64,000 nucleotides of DNA from Pedobacter sp. D749 (GCF_019317285.1 NZ_CP079218.1:5704001-5768000), one strand, 5' to 3'; positions 1 through 9,368 are shown, counted from the first letter of the stretch. Program-made: numbers and translations. The notes: a model not told the origin generated them from the letters alone.

Positions 1-2
1 GG

Positions 3-515
3 AAAGAGCTGTTGAGAGATAAAGGTTTTACTGTTGGCAGGCTAGATTCGCGTTATCGTGGCATAGATAAAATGAGTGCAGGTGAAGGACCCGATTATAA
101 TGCAGAGCTAACTTCCTGGCTGCATTCCTTTACGCCAGCTATCAATATGTATATCCGCAACGAGCTGAATTATAAAACCGATTTGAAGTACAATATGTTC
201 GGTTCCGTTTACCCATGGGATAAAAGTGGGGATCAGACCGGAGACAATCTCCGCCAGGCTATGGCTCAAAATCCGTATCTACATTTATTGGTACAATCTG
301 GTTATTACGATGGAGCCTGCGATTATTTTAATGCGAAATACAGCATGTGGCAGTTAGATGCCGCTGGTAAATTGCAAGACCGTATTAGCTGGGAAGGTTA
401 CCGTAGTGGACACATGATGTATTTACGTAAGGATGATCTGAAAATGGCAAATAACCATATCCGTGAATTTATCAAAAAAGCATTACCAAAAGCAGGCGAG
501 GCCGCTAAGTTCTAA
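3..515 (+). CDS. Serine carboxypeptidase-like protein (peptidase S10), 3' end only
   Basis: This is the C-terminal part of an S10-family serine carboxypeptidase, a Ser-Asp-His hydrolase that is normally exported. The reading frame is open to the left window edge, so the true start and the catalytic Ser lie outside. Two triad regions are visible: the Asp region (QSGYYDGACDY, about residue 100 of the visible part) and the His region (YRSGHMMYLR, about residue 134). The protein ends in a short lysine-rich tail. A hairpin of the GTTGACAA family lies 6 bases after the stop. The family call rests on the spacing and context of the Asp and His motifs; the substrate cannot be inferred. Confidence 0.8.
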   Translation, partial: KELLRDKGFTVGRLDSRYRGIDKMSAGEGPDYNAELTSWLHSFTPAINMYIRNELNYKTDLKYNMFGSVYPWDKSGDQTGDNLRQAMAQNPYLHLLVQSGYYDGACDYFNAKYSMWQLDAAGKLQDRISWEGYRSGHMMYLRKDDLKMANNHIREFIKKALPKAGEAAKF

Positions 516-521
516 AATTTT

Positions 522-568
522 AGCGTTGACAAATTCCTGTGCACGTTGCTATTAAATTTGTCAACGCT
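522..568. repeat. GTTGACAA inverted repeat, copy 1
   Basis: Arms AGCGTTGACAAATT (522-535) and AATTTGTCAACGCT (555-568) are perfectly complementary around a 19-base loop. It starts 7 bases after the S10 peptidase stop, so it could act as a transcript end. It is the most divergent of four copies of this hairpin in the window. Confidence 0.75.
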
Positions 569-878
569 TAGGTTTATTGAAGCGCAGTTGCAGAACAATA
601 GTTAACGTTCGTCCTGCTTTGCATTGCAAGTCCGCGCTCGTGCCTCGCTTGCGTGCTTTCCATTGCAATCAGGGCTAGATAGGTTAGGGCGGTGGCATGG
701 AAACCCCTCATAGTAGCCACAGGCAGGTGTAATCTAAACCTGACAGCCGCGGCAGCCCCGGATTTTTCATCTGGGCTAAAGCAAATGGCAGGACTGTTTC
801 AAAAAAGAATTACTGCAATTGCTTTTCAAATTATAAAGACTGATAATAAAGCATCGATACATTCTAATTTGAGATTCT

Positions 879-926
879 AGAGTTGACAACTTTACCACCA
901 CCGTGCCGATGAAAGTTGTCAACTCT
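879..926. repeat. GAGTTGACAACTTT inverted repeat, copy 2
   Basis: Arms AGAGTTGACAACTTT (879-893) and its exact complement (912-926) surround an 18-base loop, followed by TTT. The same arms recur at 46651-46695 and 49565-49611 with unrelated loops. Confidence 0.8.
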
Positions 927-993
927 TTTAAACGATTTATCCCCTCAAAAACGCAAACAAAAAACTGTTCACTGCAAACTAAAAATAATTACT

Positions 994-1001
994 TATTTTT
1001 G
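994..1001 (+). promoter_or_regulatory. Bacteroidota -7 element upstream of accA
   Basis: TATTTTTG matches the consensus TAnnTTTG. It ends 10 bases before the accA ATG at 1012, so the 5' untranslated region would be only a few bases. No clear -33 TTTG is seen. Confidence 0.55.
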
Positions 1002-1011
1002 TGGTTCAATT

Positions 1012-1974
1012 ATGCAGCAAATAAAAACATCATTCGATTTTGAAAAACCTATTGCCGATTTAGTTCAGCAGATAGAAAAGGTTAAGCAAGTTGCCGAAAA
1101 AACTAAGGTAGATATGTCTGCCACTTTAGACGAGCTTGATGGTAAATTAGATGAAACTACCAATAACTTATATAAAAATTTAACCGGTTGGAATAAGGTT
1201 CAGATGAGCCGTCACCCAGATCGTCCACAAACTCTTGATTACATTAACATGATCTGCGATGATTTTATCGAGATGCATGGTGACAGAACGGTTAAGGATG
1301 ACAAGGCGATTATCGGTGGTTTTGCTTCCATCAATGGTCAAACGGTAATGGTTATTGGTCACCAAAAGGGTAAAAACACCAAAGAGCGTCAGTTCCGCAA
1401 TTTTGGTATGGCCAACCCCGAAGGTTACCGTAAAGCTTTACGTTTAATGCGCTTGGCTGAAAAGTTTAATAAACCGGTTGTCTCATTTATCGATACAATG
1501 GGTGCTTATCCTGGTTTAGAGGCAGAAGAGCGTGGACAAGGTGAAGCTATTGCCAGAAACTTACTGGAAATGTCTATCCTTCGCGTGCCGATTATTTGTG
1601 TTGTAGTAGGTGAAGGTGCTTCCGGAGGTGCTTTGGGCATCGGTATCGGTGATAAGGTATATATGTTAGAACACACCTGGTACTCGGTAATCTCTCCTGA
1701 ATCTTGCTCATCTATTTTGTGGAGAAGCTGGGATTTTAAAGAGAAAGCTGCTGAATGTTTGAAATTGACTTCCGATGATATGTTTGGCAACAAATTAATC
1801 GATGGCATTATCCCAGAACCCCTTGGTGGCGCTCACCAGGATCCGGAGTTAATGGGTAAAACTTTAAAAGATTACCTAATTAAAGATTTAGCTGCTTTAG
1901 GTAAACTAAAAACAGATAAACTGATCGAACAACGAATTGATAAATTCTGTGCGATGGGTGTTGTAAACGAATAA
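1012..1974 (+). CDS. accA: Acetyl-CoA carboxylase carboxyltransferase subunit alpha
   Basis: AccA forms the carboxyltransferase with AccD and moves carboxyl from carboxybiotin to acetyl-CoA to make malonyl-CoA, the first step of fatty-acid synthesis in the cytoplasm. The start at 1012 gives 320 residues, the family's usual length, and the N-terminus MQQIKTSFDFEKPIADL; the upstream in-frame extension covers the promoter and is rejected. Visible landmarks are the glycine-rich GEGASGGALGIGIGD near residue 200 and the SVISPE motif that shapes the active site. accD is not in this window. A terminator (1996-2029) follows. Confidence 0.97.
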   Translation: MQQIKTSFDFEKPIADLVQQIEKVKQVAEKTKVDMSATLDELDGKLDETTNNLYKNLTGWNKVQMSRHPDRPQTLDYINMICDDFIEMHGDRTVKDDKAIIGGFASINGQTVMVIGHQKGKNTKERQFRNFGMANPEGYRKALRLMRLAEKFNKPVVSFIDTMGAYPGLEAEERGQGEAIARNLLEMSILRVPIICVVVGEGASGGALGIGIGDKVYMLEHTWYSVISPESCSSILWRSWDFKEKAAECLKLTSDDMFGNKLIDGIIPEPLGGAHQDPELMGKTLKDYLIKDLAALGKLKTDKLIEQRIDKFCAMGVVNE

Positions 1975-1995
1975 TCATTAACTAAAATAAATTTG

Positions 1996-2029
1996 AATCC
2001 TGTTTGGCAATGCTAAACGGGATTTTTTT
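1996..2029 (+). terminator. Rho-independent terminator of accA
   Basis: Stem AATCCTGTTT / AAACGGGATT with a 9-base loop, followed by a run of T, 22 bases after the accA stop. Confidence 0.8.
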
Positions 2030-2033
2030 GTGC

Positions 2034-2166
2034 GCTCACGCTCGTTTCTAACGAGCGTGTAAATAGTTTACCGTATTTTACGGTGTTAGTATCGATATAT
2101 TTAGCTTGCTTTACGATATAATCGTAAAGCTATTGCTGCACTCGTTTCTAACGAGCGCAAGCAATT
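2034..2166. repeat. REP/BIME-like unit left of the RAYT gene
   Basis: This is a string of hairpins: CACGCTCGTTTCTAACGAGC (2037-2059 with its GTG), ACCGTATTTTACGGT (2070-2084), a GCTTTACGAT stem (2108-2130) and another CTCGTTTCTAACGAG core (2141-2155). The same architecture is repeated in the same orientation at 2769-2903 on the other side of the transposase gene. These are the likely substrates of that transposase family. Confidence 0.8.
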
Positions 2167-2175
2167 CAATAAATA

Positions 2176-2730
2176 TTAATCAATGTCTAGTAATTCAATT
2201 TCTATTAGTCCTCCAAGCCCGTGATAATTAGACGCTGAACTATAAATATAATGTTCAGCTTCAGATACTATTCCAGCTCTAATTGGATTTTGATGAATGT
2301 AATTTAACTTTTGGAATGTAAAATCTGAACTGATTAATTCAACAGCATGGTAACCGTCTTGCCAAACCTTATAATTCTCAATTCTTGTCAGGTATTTGCC
2401 TGCAAATTCAAATTTATTCAGCAGCCACTTTTTCCTGCTTTCATTTCCTGAAGTAATCTCTTCGATAATCGCCCTATTCGTAAACTTCTTAAAATCTCTA
2501 ATAATTTCAAAAAGCTTTACATCTCCACTCGCAGAGGCAATGAGATGTATATGATTGGTCATCAGGCAATATGTGTAAAGTGTTAATCCTTTGTTGGATT
2601 GGCAGTATTTCAGTGAATTAATAATAATTTCTTTATACGATGAACGGGTGAATATATCTACCCAATCCACAATCGTAAAAGTTAAAAAATAAATGCCTTC
2701 CGGATCTCTTGCTTGGTATTGGTTTGACAT
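2176..2730 (-). CDS. REP-associated tyrosine transposase (RAYT, Y1/HUH family)
   Basis: RAYT proteins are IS200/IS605-like single-strand nucleases that bind and cut REP palindromes. The 184-residue protein shows the HUH motif in MTNHIHLIAS and the C-terminal YIHQNPIRAGIV block typical of RAYTs, with a candidate catalytic Tyr. It begins MSNQYQARDPEGIYFLTFTI, a normal RAYT N-terminus. The gene appears intact. It lies between two CTCGTT/AACGAG palindrome units (2034-2166 and 2769-2903), as expected for a domesticated RAYT with its REP elements. It is probably a single-copy domesticated gene and not an active IS, since no conventional IS ends are seen. Confidence 0.9.
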   Translation of the reverse strand: MSNQYQARDPEGIYFLTFTIVDWVDIFTRSSYKEIIINSLKYCQSNKGLTLYTYCLMTNHIHLIASASGDVKLFEIIRDFKKFTNRAIIEEITSGNESRKKWLLNKFEFAGKYLTRIENYKVWQDGYHAVELISSDFTFQKLNYIHQNPIRAGIVSEAEHYIYSSASNYHGLGGLIEIELLDID

Positions 2731-2768
2731 ATATTAAAAGTATTTATTTATTCAGAAAAATCATAATT

Positions 2769-2903
2769 GCTCACGCTCGTTTCTAACGAGCGTGTAGATA
2801 GCTGGTTGTGTTTATGACCTATCCGAAATTTAGATTTATATCATCCTTACGATAAAATCGTAAGGCTATTACTGCACTCGTTAGAAACGAGCGCAAGCAA
2901 AAA
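2769..2903. repeat. REP/BIME-like unit right of the RAYT gene
   Basis: It has the same hairpin order as the left unit: a CACGCTCGTTTCTAACGAGC hairpin (2772-2794), CCTTACGAT/ATCGTAAGG (2845-2865) and a CTCGTTAGAAACGAG core (2877-2891). The middle segment has diverged from the left copy, but the ends are almost identical, including the terminal GAGCGCAAGCAA. Confidence 0.8.
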
Positions 2904-2925
2904 ACGAACGCAAACGCAAATAAAA

Positions 2926-2955
2926 AAAGCAGCTACAAATTAATGCAGCTGCTTT
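2926..2955 (-). terminator. Terminator of the GT117 protein gene at 2980-6018
   Basis: Stem AAAGCAGCT / AGCTGCTTT with a T-rich tail in the minus direction, 25 bases past the stop codon. Confidence 0.7.
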
Positions 2956-2979
2956 GTAAAGTATTTTAAGATTCGCTTA

Positions 2980-5900
2980 TTATTGTGGACCCTGTTGAGG
3001 AAAAAACATCGACAAACGGCTTTCTAAACTGTTGAAGGTTTTCTGTAGCTTATCGCTCAATTTATCCTGACCTGCAGCTTTACTTGTTTTAATCATTCTG
3101 TCCAGATAATATAAGCCGGTTTGAATGTTCTGAGATCCGGTTAAACCTTTTGATTGTGAAATATCAGCCAGATAGTTTAATTCCTTATTGATATAATCGC
3201 CAGATTTTTCTAAAATATCATTCGCTCTGGTAGTTTCACCTAGTTTATATAGATTTTCAGCCATATAGAATTTCACTACAACGGTACGGATGCCGAAGAA
3301 TTTATCAGGCATTACCGCGAAATATTTATCTACTACTTTTTTAGCTTCGGCAGTTTTACCTTCTTTAATTAGGCTGTTGGTTAAGCTACTAAAGAGATTC
3401 GTGAAAATGAAAGTATCATCTGATGATTGCGGATCTAAATATTTAGCGGTTTTCATATTTCCCCACTTAAATTTAGTCATCACGTTATTATACAAAATCG
3501 GGGTATTTAATTGCTCTGGTCTATCCTCAGATGCTGTAGTATCAGCTTTAAGCGGCAATAAACGCATGGCCAAACCTTCGCTGTATAAATACTTGTCTAA
3601 GCCGTTATATTGCTCTGAAGGAACAGTAGAAGCGAAATAAATCGGACGTTTCCAGTTGTTATGTGCAAGGATATCGAACATGGCCAAAGTTCCTTTAGTA
3701 ACATAACCTTTATTAAATTTCCAATCCATGGTGGTGGTAATTTTTGAAGCATCAGCTGCAGGCACTGTTCCTGTGCTGATTACCTGCTGCGGATCTACCG
3801 TAATTTTAAGGTTTTTAGTTGGCAGGAAGTTCGATTTTGATCCATCCTGCATCGCTACTTTATCGCTCTCATCGTTTGATAACAATAAATCAACTACATT
3901 TTTAAGCTCAACATTACCTGCAATTTTATAATCATCATATGGCATTACATCTCTTTCACCCTGTACATATTGTTCAGGTTTCATGGTAATTGGCAATGGC
4001 GCAGATTCATTTTGTTTTTGTCTTAAGCCATTGATGTACCAATCTGTATCAAATAAACTTAAGTTTACAATACGCACATCAGGACGCACATTTTCTACCT
4101 CCTGGATATACCAGAGCGGGTAGGTATCATTATCGCCATAAGTAAATAAGATGGCATTTGGTGCGCATGATTGTAAGTAATCCAAGGCAATATCATGAGG
4201 AACCATTTTGGTAGAGCGGTCGTGGTCATCCCATCCTTGCTCGGCCATAATTACCGGTGCAGCCAATAATCCAATCACCGTTGCACCAATGGCACCGGTA
4301 GTTGGGGTTAGTTTTTTAAACAGCCATTCTTTAATGGCGAGTGCCCCGAGCCCAATCCATATGGCAAAGGCATAAAAAGATCCTACATAAGCATAATCCC
4401 TTTCGCGGGGTTCTAATGGTTTTTGATTTAAGTATAATACAATCGCTATACCTGTGAAGAAGAACAGCAAAGCCACAACGCCAGCATCTTTCTGGTTGCG
4501 TTTAAAGTGCCAAAGTGCGCCGATTATTCCCATAATCAACGGTAAAAAGAAGAAACGGTTATATGCTTTATTATCAATTGTTGATGGCGGCAAATGACTT
4601 TGATCCCCACGTAACCAGCTGTCAAATGGTTTAATACCACTAATCCACTCGCCTTCAAATCCGCTTCCCTGACCTTGCTCATCGTTCTGGCGACCAACAA
4701 AATTCCAGAAAAAGTAGCGCATATACATGTAGCCGATCTGGTAGCTGGCCAAAAAGCCAACATTATCAACTAAGTTCGGGTGTTTACTATCATCCAAATG
4801 CATCCATTCTTTATAAAAACTGGCATGTTTAGGGTCGTCGCTATACATACGAGGCAATAAAGTGTTGTTGCTATATTCGTAATCGGTTTTTTTACCCGCT
4901 ACCTCGTATTTTTCTTTTCCTTTTCTCCAGATGGTTTTACCTTCTGTTACACCTGTTCTTTCAGAGTTATAATTAGGACCGTAACCCAATGGCCTATCAC
5001 CATATTGCTCACGGTTCAGGTAGCTTAAGAAAGAGAAAGCATCTTTAGGTGCACTGTTGTTTAAGTTCGGATCTGCTTTTGCCCTGATGATGATCATCGA
5101 GAAAGATGCATAACCGAAAATGATTAAAACGGTAGAGATTAAACCTAAGTTTAATAATCTCTTTTGATGCTTGATCGAATAACGGATCCCCCAAACCAGG
5201 GCACCGATTAATAAAATAGCGAAGAATAAAACGCCCGTTCCGAAACCTAGTCCTAATGTGTTAACAAAGAATAAATCGAAATAAGCACCGAATGAAACCA
5301 GGTATTGGATAATACCATATTGGATTACCGCTAAAATTAAGATACCAACAATAAGTGTTTTGAAAATACCTGCTGTGGTTGCTTTATCTGTTCTTTTAAA
5401 ATAATAAATAAAAGCAAGAGCCGGGATGGTTAATAAGTTTAATAAGTGGATGCCAATTGATAAACCCATAATATAGGCAATAAACAATAACCAACGATCG
5501 GCACGTGGCTCATCGGCATGCGCTTCCCATTTAAGGATAGCCCAGAATACAATCGCGGTGAATAACGATGATTGTGCATAAACCTCAGATTCTACTGCCG
5601 AAAACCAGAAACTATCAGAGAAAGTATAAGCCAAAGCACCAACGGCACCCGCACCCATAATACTGATCAATTTATCGGTTGTTAATTCTTCACCAGCTTT
5701 TAATACTGTTTTTTTAGCCAATGCAGTGATGGTCCAAAATAAGAATAAGATAGTTGCTCCGCTTGAAACAGCCGAACCAACGTTCATCCAGTAAGCGATT
5801 TTAGTTAAATCTCCAGCTGCGAAAATGGAGAAAAAACGTTGGATCATTAAGAATAATGGTGCGCCAGGCTGGTGAACAACCTGCATTCTGAATGCCGATG

Positions 5901-6018
5901 CGATAAATTCACCGCAATCCCAAAAACTGGCAGAAGGCTCTAAGGTTAAAACGTAAGTTAGTGTAGCAATTAAAAAGCAGATCCAGCCTACTATATTATT
6001 AACTTTTGAATAATTCAT
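2980..6018 (-). CDS. Glycosyltransferase family 117 / DUF2723 membrane protein, copy A
   Basis: A 1012-residue protein of the DUF2723 (TMEM260-like, GT117) family, a GT-C type fold related to protein O-mannosyltransferases. The N-terminus has the family signature ASFWDCGEFIASAFRM followed by HQPGAPL, whose acidic residues are expected to be catalytic. About a dozen hydrophobic segments occupy residues 10-590. A soluble C-terminal part follows, with helix pairs resembling TPRs near residues 870-990. It probably acts in the inner membrane with the active site facing the periplasm; donor and acceptor are unknown. A close paralogue (6235-9261) lies immediately upstream on the same strand. Confidence 0.88.
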   Translation of the reverse strand: MNYSKVNNIVGWICFLIATLTYVLTLEPSASFWDCGEFIASAFRMQVVHQPGAPLFLMIQRFFSIFAAGDLTKIAYWMNVGSAVSSGATILFLFWTITALAKKTVLKAGEELTTDKLISIMGAGAVGALAYTFSDSFWFSAVESEVYAQSSLFTAIVFWAILKWEAHADEPRADRWLLFIAYIMGLSIGIHLLNLLTIPALAFIYYFKRTDKATTAGIFKTLIVGILILAVIQYGIIQYLVSFGAYFDLFFVNTLGLGFGTGVLFFAILLIGALVWGIRYSIKHQKRLLNLGLISTVLIIFGYASFSMIIIRAKADPNLNNSAPKDAFSFLSYLNREQYGDRPLGYGPNYNSERTGVTEGKTIWRKGKEKYEVAGKKTDYEYSNNTLLPRMYSDDPKHASFYKEWMHLDDSKHPNLVDNVGFLASYQIGYMYMRYFFWNFVGRQNDEQGQGSGFEGEWISGIKPFDSWLRGDQSHLPPSTIDNKAYNRFFFLPLIMGIIGALWHFKRNQKDAGVVALLFFFTGIAIVLYLNQKPLEPRERDYAYVGSFYAFAIWIGLGALAIKEWLFKKLTPTTGAIGATVIGLLAAPVIMAEQGWDDHDRSTKMVPHDIALDYLQSCAPNAILFTYGDNDTYPLWYIQEVENVRPDVRIVNLSLFDTDWYINGLRQKQNESAPLPITMKPEQYVQGERDVMPYDDYKIAGNVELKNVVDLLLSNDESDKVAMQDGSKSNFLPTKNLKITVDPQQVISTGTVPAADASKITTTMDWKFNKGYVTKGTLAMFDILAHNNWKRPIYFASTVPSEQYNGLDKYLYSEGLAMRLLPLKADTTASEDRPEQLNTPILYNNVMTKFKWGNMKTAKYLDPQSSDDTFIFTNLFSSLTNSLIKEGKTAEAKKVVDKYFAVMPDKFFGIRTVVVKFYMAENLYKLGETTRANDILEKSGDYINKELNYLADISQSKGLTGSQNIQTGLYYLDRMIKTSKAAGQDKLSDKLQKTFNSLESRLSMFFPQQGPQ

Positions 6019-6173
6019 TGGTTTATTTAATGATATTAAAAATTGTTTTCACATAAAAATGCTGCCGAAATTAACTATTCTAGTCGATAAAACAGGTAAA
6101 TTTTTGGATTGATTTAACAATTTTTAACGGCTTAAGGCCTTTAACATAAAGGATTTTAATTTATTGGAGAAGC

Positions 6174-6214
6174 AAAAACCCATAAGCGGAAAGGTGAAAT
6201 CTGCCTATGGGTTT
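6174..6214 (-). terminator. Terminator of the second GT117 protein gene
   Basis: Stem AAACCCATA (6176-6184) / TATGGGTTT (6206-6214), followed by TTTTT in the minus direction, about 20 bases beyond the stop at 6235. Confidence 0.65.
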
Positions 6215-6234
6215 AAATTTAGAATGTTTTTTGA

Positions 6235-9200
6235 CTAACCCGTTGCGAACGGCGTAAACCTGGTGATTAGATCGTTATATTGTTTTTCGAGATTTTTACT
6301 CAACGCACCTTGCTTAAAAGCCTCAGTTAATTTTACCATTTGCCCCAAATAACCAAGGTAGAAACGAACATCCTGCTCTGATGACAACTGACTTTTGCTT
6401 TCCGAAACATCAGCCAGGTGGATGAGTTCCTTACCTACATAGTCAGCAGTTTTTTTGATCATTGCATTGGCTCGGTTCAAATCATTTAACCGATACAGGT
6501 TTTCAGTAAAATAATAGGTGCTCATTACCTGGCGCATACTGTAAAATTTAGCCGGAATTACCTCAAAATATTTATTTGCCACGTTTTTGCTCTCTGCAAT
6601 TTTACCTTCGTTTATCAAGCCAGTTAATAAGCCATTAAACATATTCGACAACATGGTTACATCATCAGCAGATTGCCTGTCTAAATAGTTGGCATTTTTA
6701 ATGTTGCCGAAACCATATACATTCATCAGATTCTTGTACAAAGGTTTAATGTTGATGCGCTCATAATCTTCTGTAATGGCTGTATCTGGTTTTAATGGAA
6801 GCAGCCTTTTGTTCAATCCTTCCGAATAAAGGTATTTGTTCAATCCTACGTATTGCTCATCTGGCATGCCTCCGGTAAAATAAATCGGTCGTTTCCAATT
6901 GTTATGCATTAAAATGTCAAATAAAGCCAGCGTACCTTTGGTTACGTAATTTTGGTTAAATGTCCATTCCATACTGCTCGCAATTTTGCCTGCATCCTCT
7001 TTGGGTACGGTTCCGGTATCCAAAACCTGCTGCGGATTCACCGCCAGTTTAAGGTTTTTGGCTGGCAGCACATTGTATTTAGAACCATCTGTCATGGTTA
7101 CTTTATCTTCGTCGTGATCAGATAAAAGCACATCTAAAATTTCCTGTAACTCAATATGCTGTGCAATCTTATAATCCTGATAGTACATAATATCCCTCGT
7201 GCCTTCAACGTATTGTTCATGCTTTAGCGTAATAGGCAAGGGGGCTGATTCATTTTGCTTTTTTCGCATCCCATCGATGTACCAATCGGCTGTAAATAAA
7301 CTTAAATTCACCACGCGCACATCCGGACGGATATTTTCTACTTCCTGTGCATACCAAACCGGATAAGTATCGTTATCACCATAAGTAAATAAGATGGCAT
7401 TGGGTGCGCACGATTTTAGATAATTGACAGACATATCCCTCGCTACGTGGCTATCAGAACGGTCATGATCGTCCCAGCCCTGGTTGGCCATTAGAATTGG
7501 GGCTCCAAACAAGGCAATGACTGATGCGAAAATACTTGCGCGTGTTGGCGTTAGTTTTTGGAAAATAAAATCCTTTAATCCAAATACTCCTAAGCCAATC
7601 CAGATTGCAAAAGCATAAAACGAACCCACATAGGCATAATCCCTTTCACGCGGCTCAATCGGAACTGAGTTTAGGTAAACTACAATAGCAATACCAGTAA
7701 AAATAAATAGCAAGCCGATGATACCTGCGTCTTTTTGGTTTCGTTTAAAGTGCCAAACGGCACCAATTAAACCAATAATTAATGGCAAGAAGAAAAATCT
7801 ATTGTATGCTTTATTTTCTACAATTGATGGTGGGAGGTTTTTTTGACTGCCAAGCCTGATGGCATCCAATGGTTTTACTCCACTAAGCCAATTGCCATCT
7901 TTTCCGCCAAACTGTCCATCTTCGTTATCCTGCCGGCCTACAAAATTCCACATAAAATAACGCATATACATCTGTCCGGTCTGGAAAGAGAATAGATATT
8001 TTAAATTATCGATAAGTGTAGGTTTATGTTCATCATCAAAACCCATATAGCTTTTGTAAAATCTTACATGTTCGGGTTTATCGCTGTACATGCGTGGCAG
8101 TAAAGTTTTATCAGCAAAAACATATGCCGATTTTGTACCGGCCGGTTCGTATTTTTTGTCGCCTTTACGGATAATTTTGCCCGTTTCTTCAATGCCAGTT
8201 TTTTCTGAATTGTAATTCTCCCCATAAAGTAAAGGCCTGTCGCCATATTGGTCGCGACCCAGGTACCTCGAAAGTGAGAATACATTATCCACATTATAAT
8301 TGTTCAGATTAGGTTTGGCCTGTGCCCTGATAACCAATAACGCAAAAGAACTGTATCCAAATAAAAGTAGTACAGTGAATAACAGGACCAGATTTAAAGC
8401 CCTTTTGTTTTTAAGGATGGAATAACGGATGCCATACACCAGGCCTCCGATCAATAAAACAGCAAAAAACAATATACCCGAACCAAAGCCAAGGTTCATG
8501 GTATTTACAAAAAAGTAATCGAAGCTTGCTGCAAGCGATACCACGTATTGGATTAAGCCAAATTGTACTACAGCCAAAGTCGAAATGGAAACAAAAAATA
8601 TTTTTATAACACTTTGCCAGCTTGGCGATGGATTCTTTTTAAAGTAATAAACAAATATTAATGCAGGAATGGTAAGCAGGTTTAAAATATGCACACCGAT
8701 AGAAAGCCCCATAATATAGGCTACAAAAAGTAACCATCGGTCTGCTTTTGGTTCATCAGCCTGCGATTCCCATTTTAAGATACCCCAAAATACAATGGCA
8801 CTGCAAAGCGACGACATGGCGTAAACCTCAGCCTCTACAGCCGAAAACCAGAAACTGTCAGAAAATGCATAAGCCAAAGCCCCAACCAAACCGGCACCCA
8901 TAATGCCGGTGATTTGCTGTTTGCTAATTTCTTCACCTTTTTTAATTACTGTTTTCTTTGCTAAAGCTGTAATAGTCCAGAATAAAAACAAAATGGTTCC
9001 TGCGCTTGCAAGGGCCGAAGCAATATTGATAAAGTAGGCTACTTTAGTTTTATCGCCAAAAGCGAATACCGAAAATAACCTTTGAATCATGGAAACTATT
9101 GGAGCGCCAGGCTGATGCACTACCTCCATTCGGAAGGCTGAGGAGATGAATTCGCCACAGTCCCAGAAACTTACGGATTGATCTAAAGTTAAGATGTACG

Positions 9201-9261
9201 TGAGTGCGGCAATGCTAAAGCAGAGCCAGCCTCCAATGGTGTTGATCCTTGAGTAATTCAT
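6235..9261 (-). CDS. Glycosyltransferase family 117 / DUF2723 membrane protein, copy B
   Basis: A 1008-residue paralogue of the downstream 2980-6018 product, co-linear over its whole length. It keeps the signature VSFWDCGEFISSAFRM and HQPGAPI near the N-terminus, the multi-span membrane region and the soluble C-terminal part. Conserved internal blocks shared by both copies include ERDYAYVGSFYAFAIWIGLG and CAPNAILFTYGDNDTYP. The terminator at 6174-6214 separates the two genes, so copy A probably has its own promoter. The tandem arrangement points to duplication followed by divergence in acceptor or partner. Substrates are unknown. Confidence 0.88.
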   Translation of the reverse strand: MNYSRINTIGGWLCFSIAALTYILTLDQSVSFWDCGEFISSAFRMEVVHQPGAPIVSMIQRLFSVFAFGDKTKVAYFINIASALASAGTILFLFWTITALAKKTVIKKGEEISKQQITGIMGAGLVGALAYAFSDSFWFSAVEAEVYAMSSLCSAIVFWGILKWESQADEPKADRWLLFVAYIMGLSIGVHILNLLTIPALIFVYYFKKNPSPSWQSVIKIFFVSISTLAVVQFGLIQYVVSLAASFDYFFVNTMNLGFGSGILFFAVLLIGGLVYGIRYSILKNKRALNLVLLFTVLLLFGYSSFALLVIRAQAKPNLNNYNVDNVFSLSRYLGRDQYGDRPLLYGENYNSEKTGIEETGKIIRKGDKKYEPAGTKSAYVFADKTLLPRMYSDKPEHVRFYKSYMGFDDEHKPTLIDNLKYLFSFQTGQMYMRYFMWNFVGRQDNEDGQFGGKDGNWLSGVKPLDAIRLGSQKNLPPSIVENKAYNRFFFLPLIIGLIGAVWHFKRNQKDAGIIGLLFIFTGIAIVVYLNSVPIEPRERDYAYVGSFYAFAIWIGLGVFGLKDFIFQKLTPTRASIFASVIALFGAPILMANQGWDDHDRSDSHVARDMSVNYLKSCAPNAILFTYGDNDTYPVWYAQEVENIRPDVRVVNLSLFTADWYIDGMRKKQNESAPLPITLKHEQYVEGTRDIMYYQDYKIAQHIELQEILDVLLSDHDEDKVTMTDGSKYNVLPAKNLKLAVNPQQVLDTGTVPKEDAGKIASSMEWTFNQNYVTKGTLALFDILMHNNWKRPIYFTGGMPDEQYVGLNKYLYSEGLNKRLLPLKPDTAITEDYERINIKPLYKNLMNVYGFGNIKNANYLDRQSADDVTMLSNMFNGLLTGLINEGKIAESKNVANKYFEVIPAKFYSMRQVMSTYYFTENLYRLNDLNRANAMIKKTADYVGKELIHLADVSESKSQLSSEQDVRFYLGYLGQMVKLTEAFKQGALSKNLEKQYNDLITRFTPFATG

Positions 9262-9336
9262 AGTTTAATTTTAGTCTTTGATAATAAATGATTTAAGTGG
9301 TTCGCAGTAAAAAAAGTCGTAGAAAAAAATAAAATG

Positions 9337-9368
9337 TTGCACGCTATATGATGATTTTTTTATCTTTG
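9337..9368 (+). promoter_or_regulatory. Possible promoter upstream of the tRNA-Gln promoter
   Basis: TTG (9337-9339) and TATCTTTG (9361-9368) are separated by 21 bases, a good Bacteroidota promoter spacing. It lies about 120 bases before tRNA-Gln and could give a longer precursor or a small leader RNA. No ORF follows directly. Confidence 0.4.

Larger units (their letters stand above)
516..1011. repeat. Gene-free 496 bases filled with intergenic repeats
   Basis: This stretch between the S10 peptidase gene and accA holds no convincing gene. It contains two inverted repeats of the GTTGACAA family (522-568 and 879-926). Between them (about 586-815) is a member of a dispersed intergenic repeat recognisable by the words CCTGCTTTGCATT, AACCTGACAGC and GGCAGGACTGT. 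Related pieces recur near 12300-12440, 12690-12810, 37775-37910 and 41370-41470. The 62-codon frame at 692-880 runs across the repeat and is not a gene. Confidence 0.7.

Noticed and set aside
692..880. 62-codon frame in the gap before accA
   Set aside because: It runs through a dispersed intergenic repeat found elsewhere in the window and has no ribosome binding site or plausible protein pattern.
916..1011. Longer start of accA at 916
   Set aside because: The extension overlaps the GTTGACAA hairpin and the promoter element; the family length is met from 1012.
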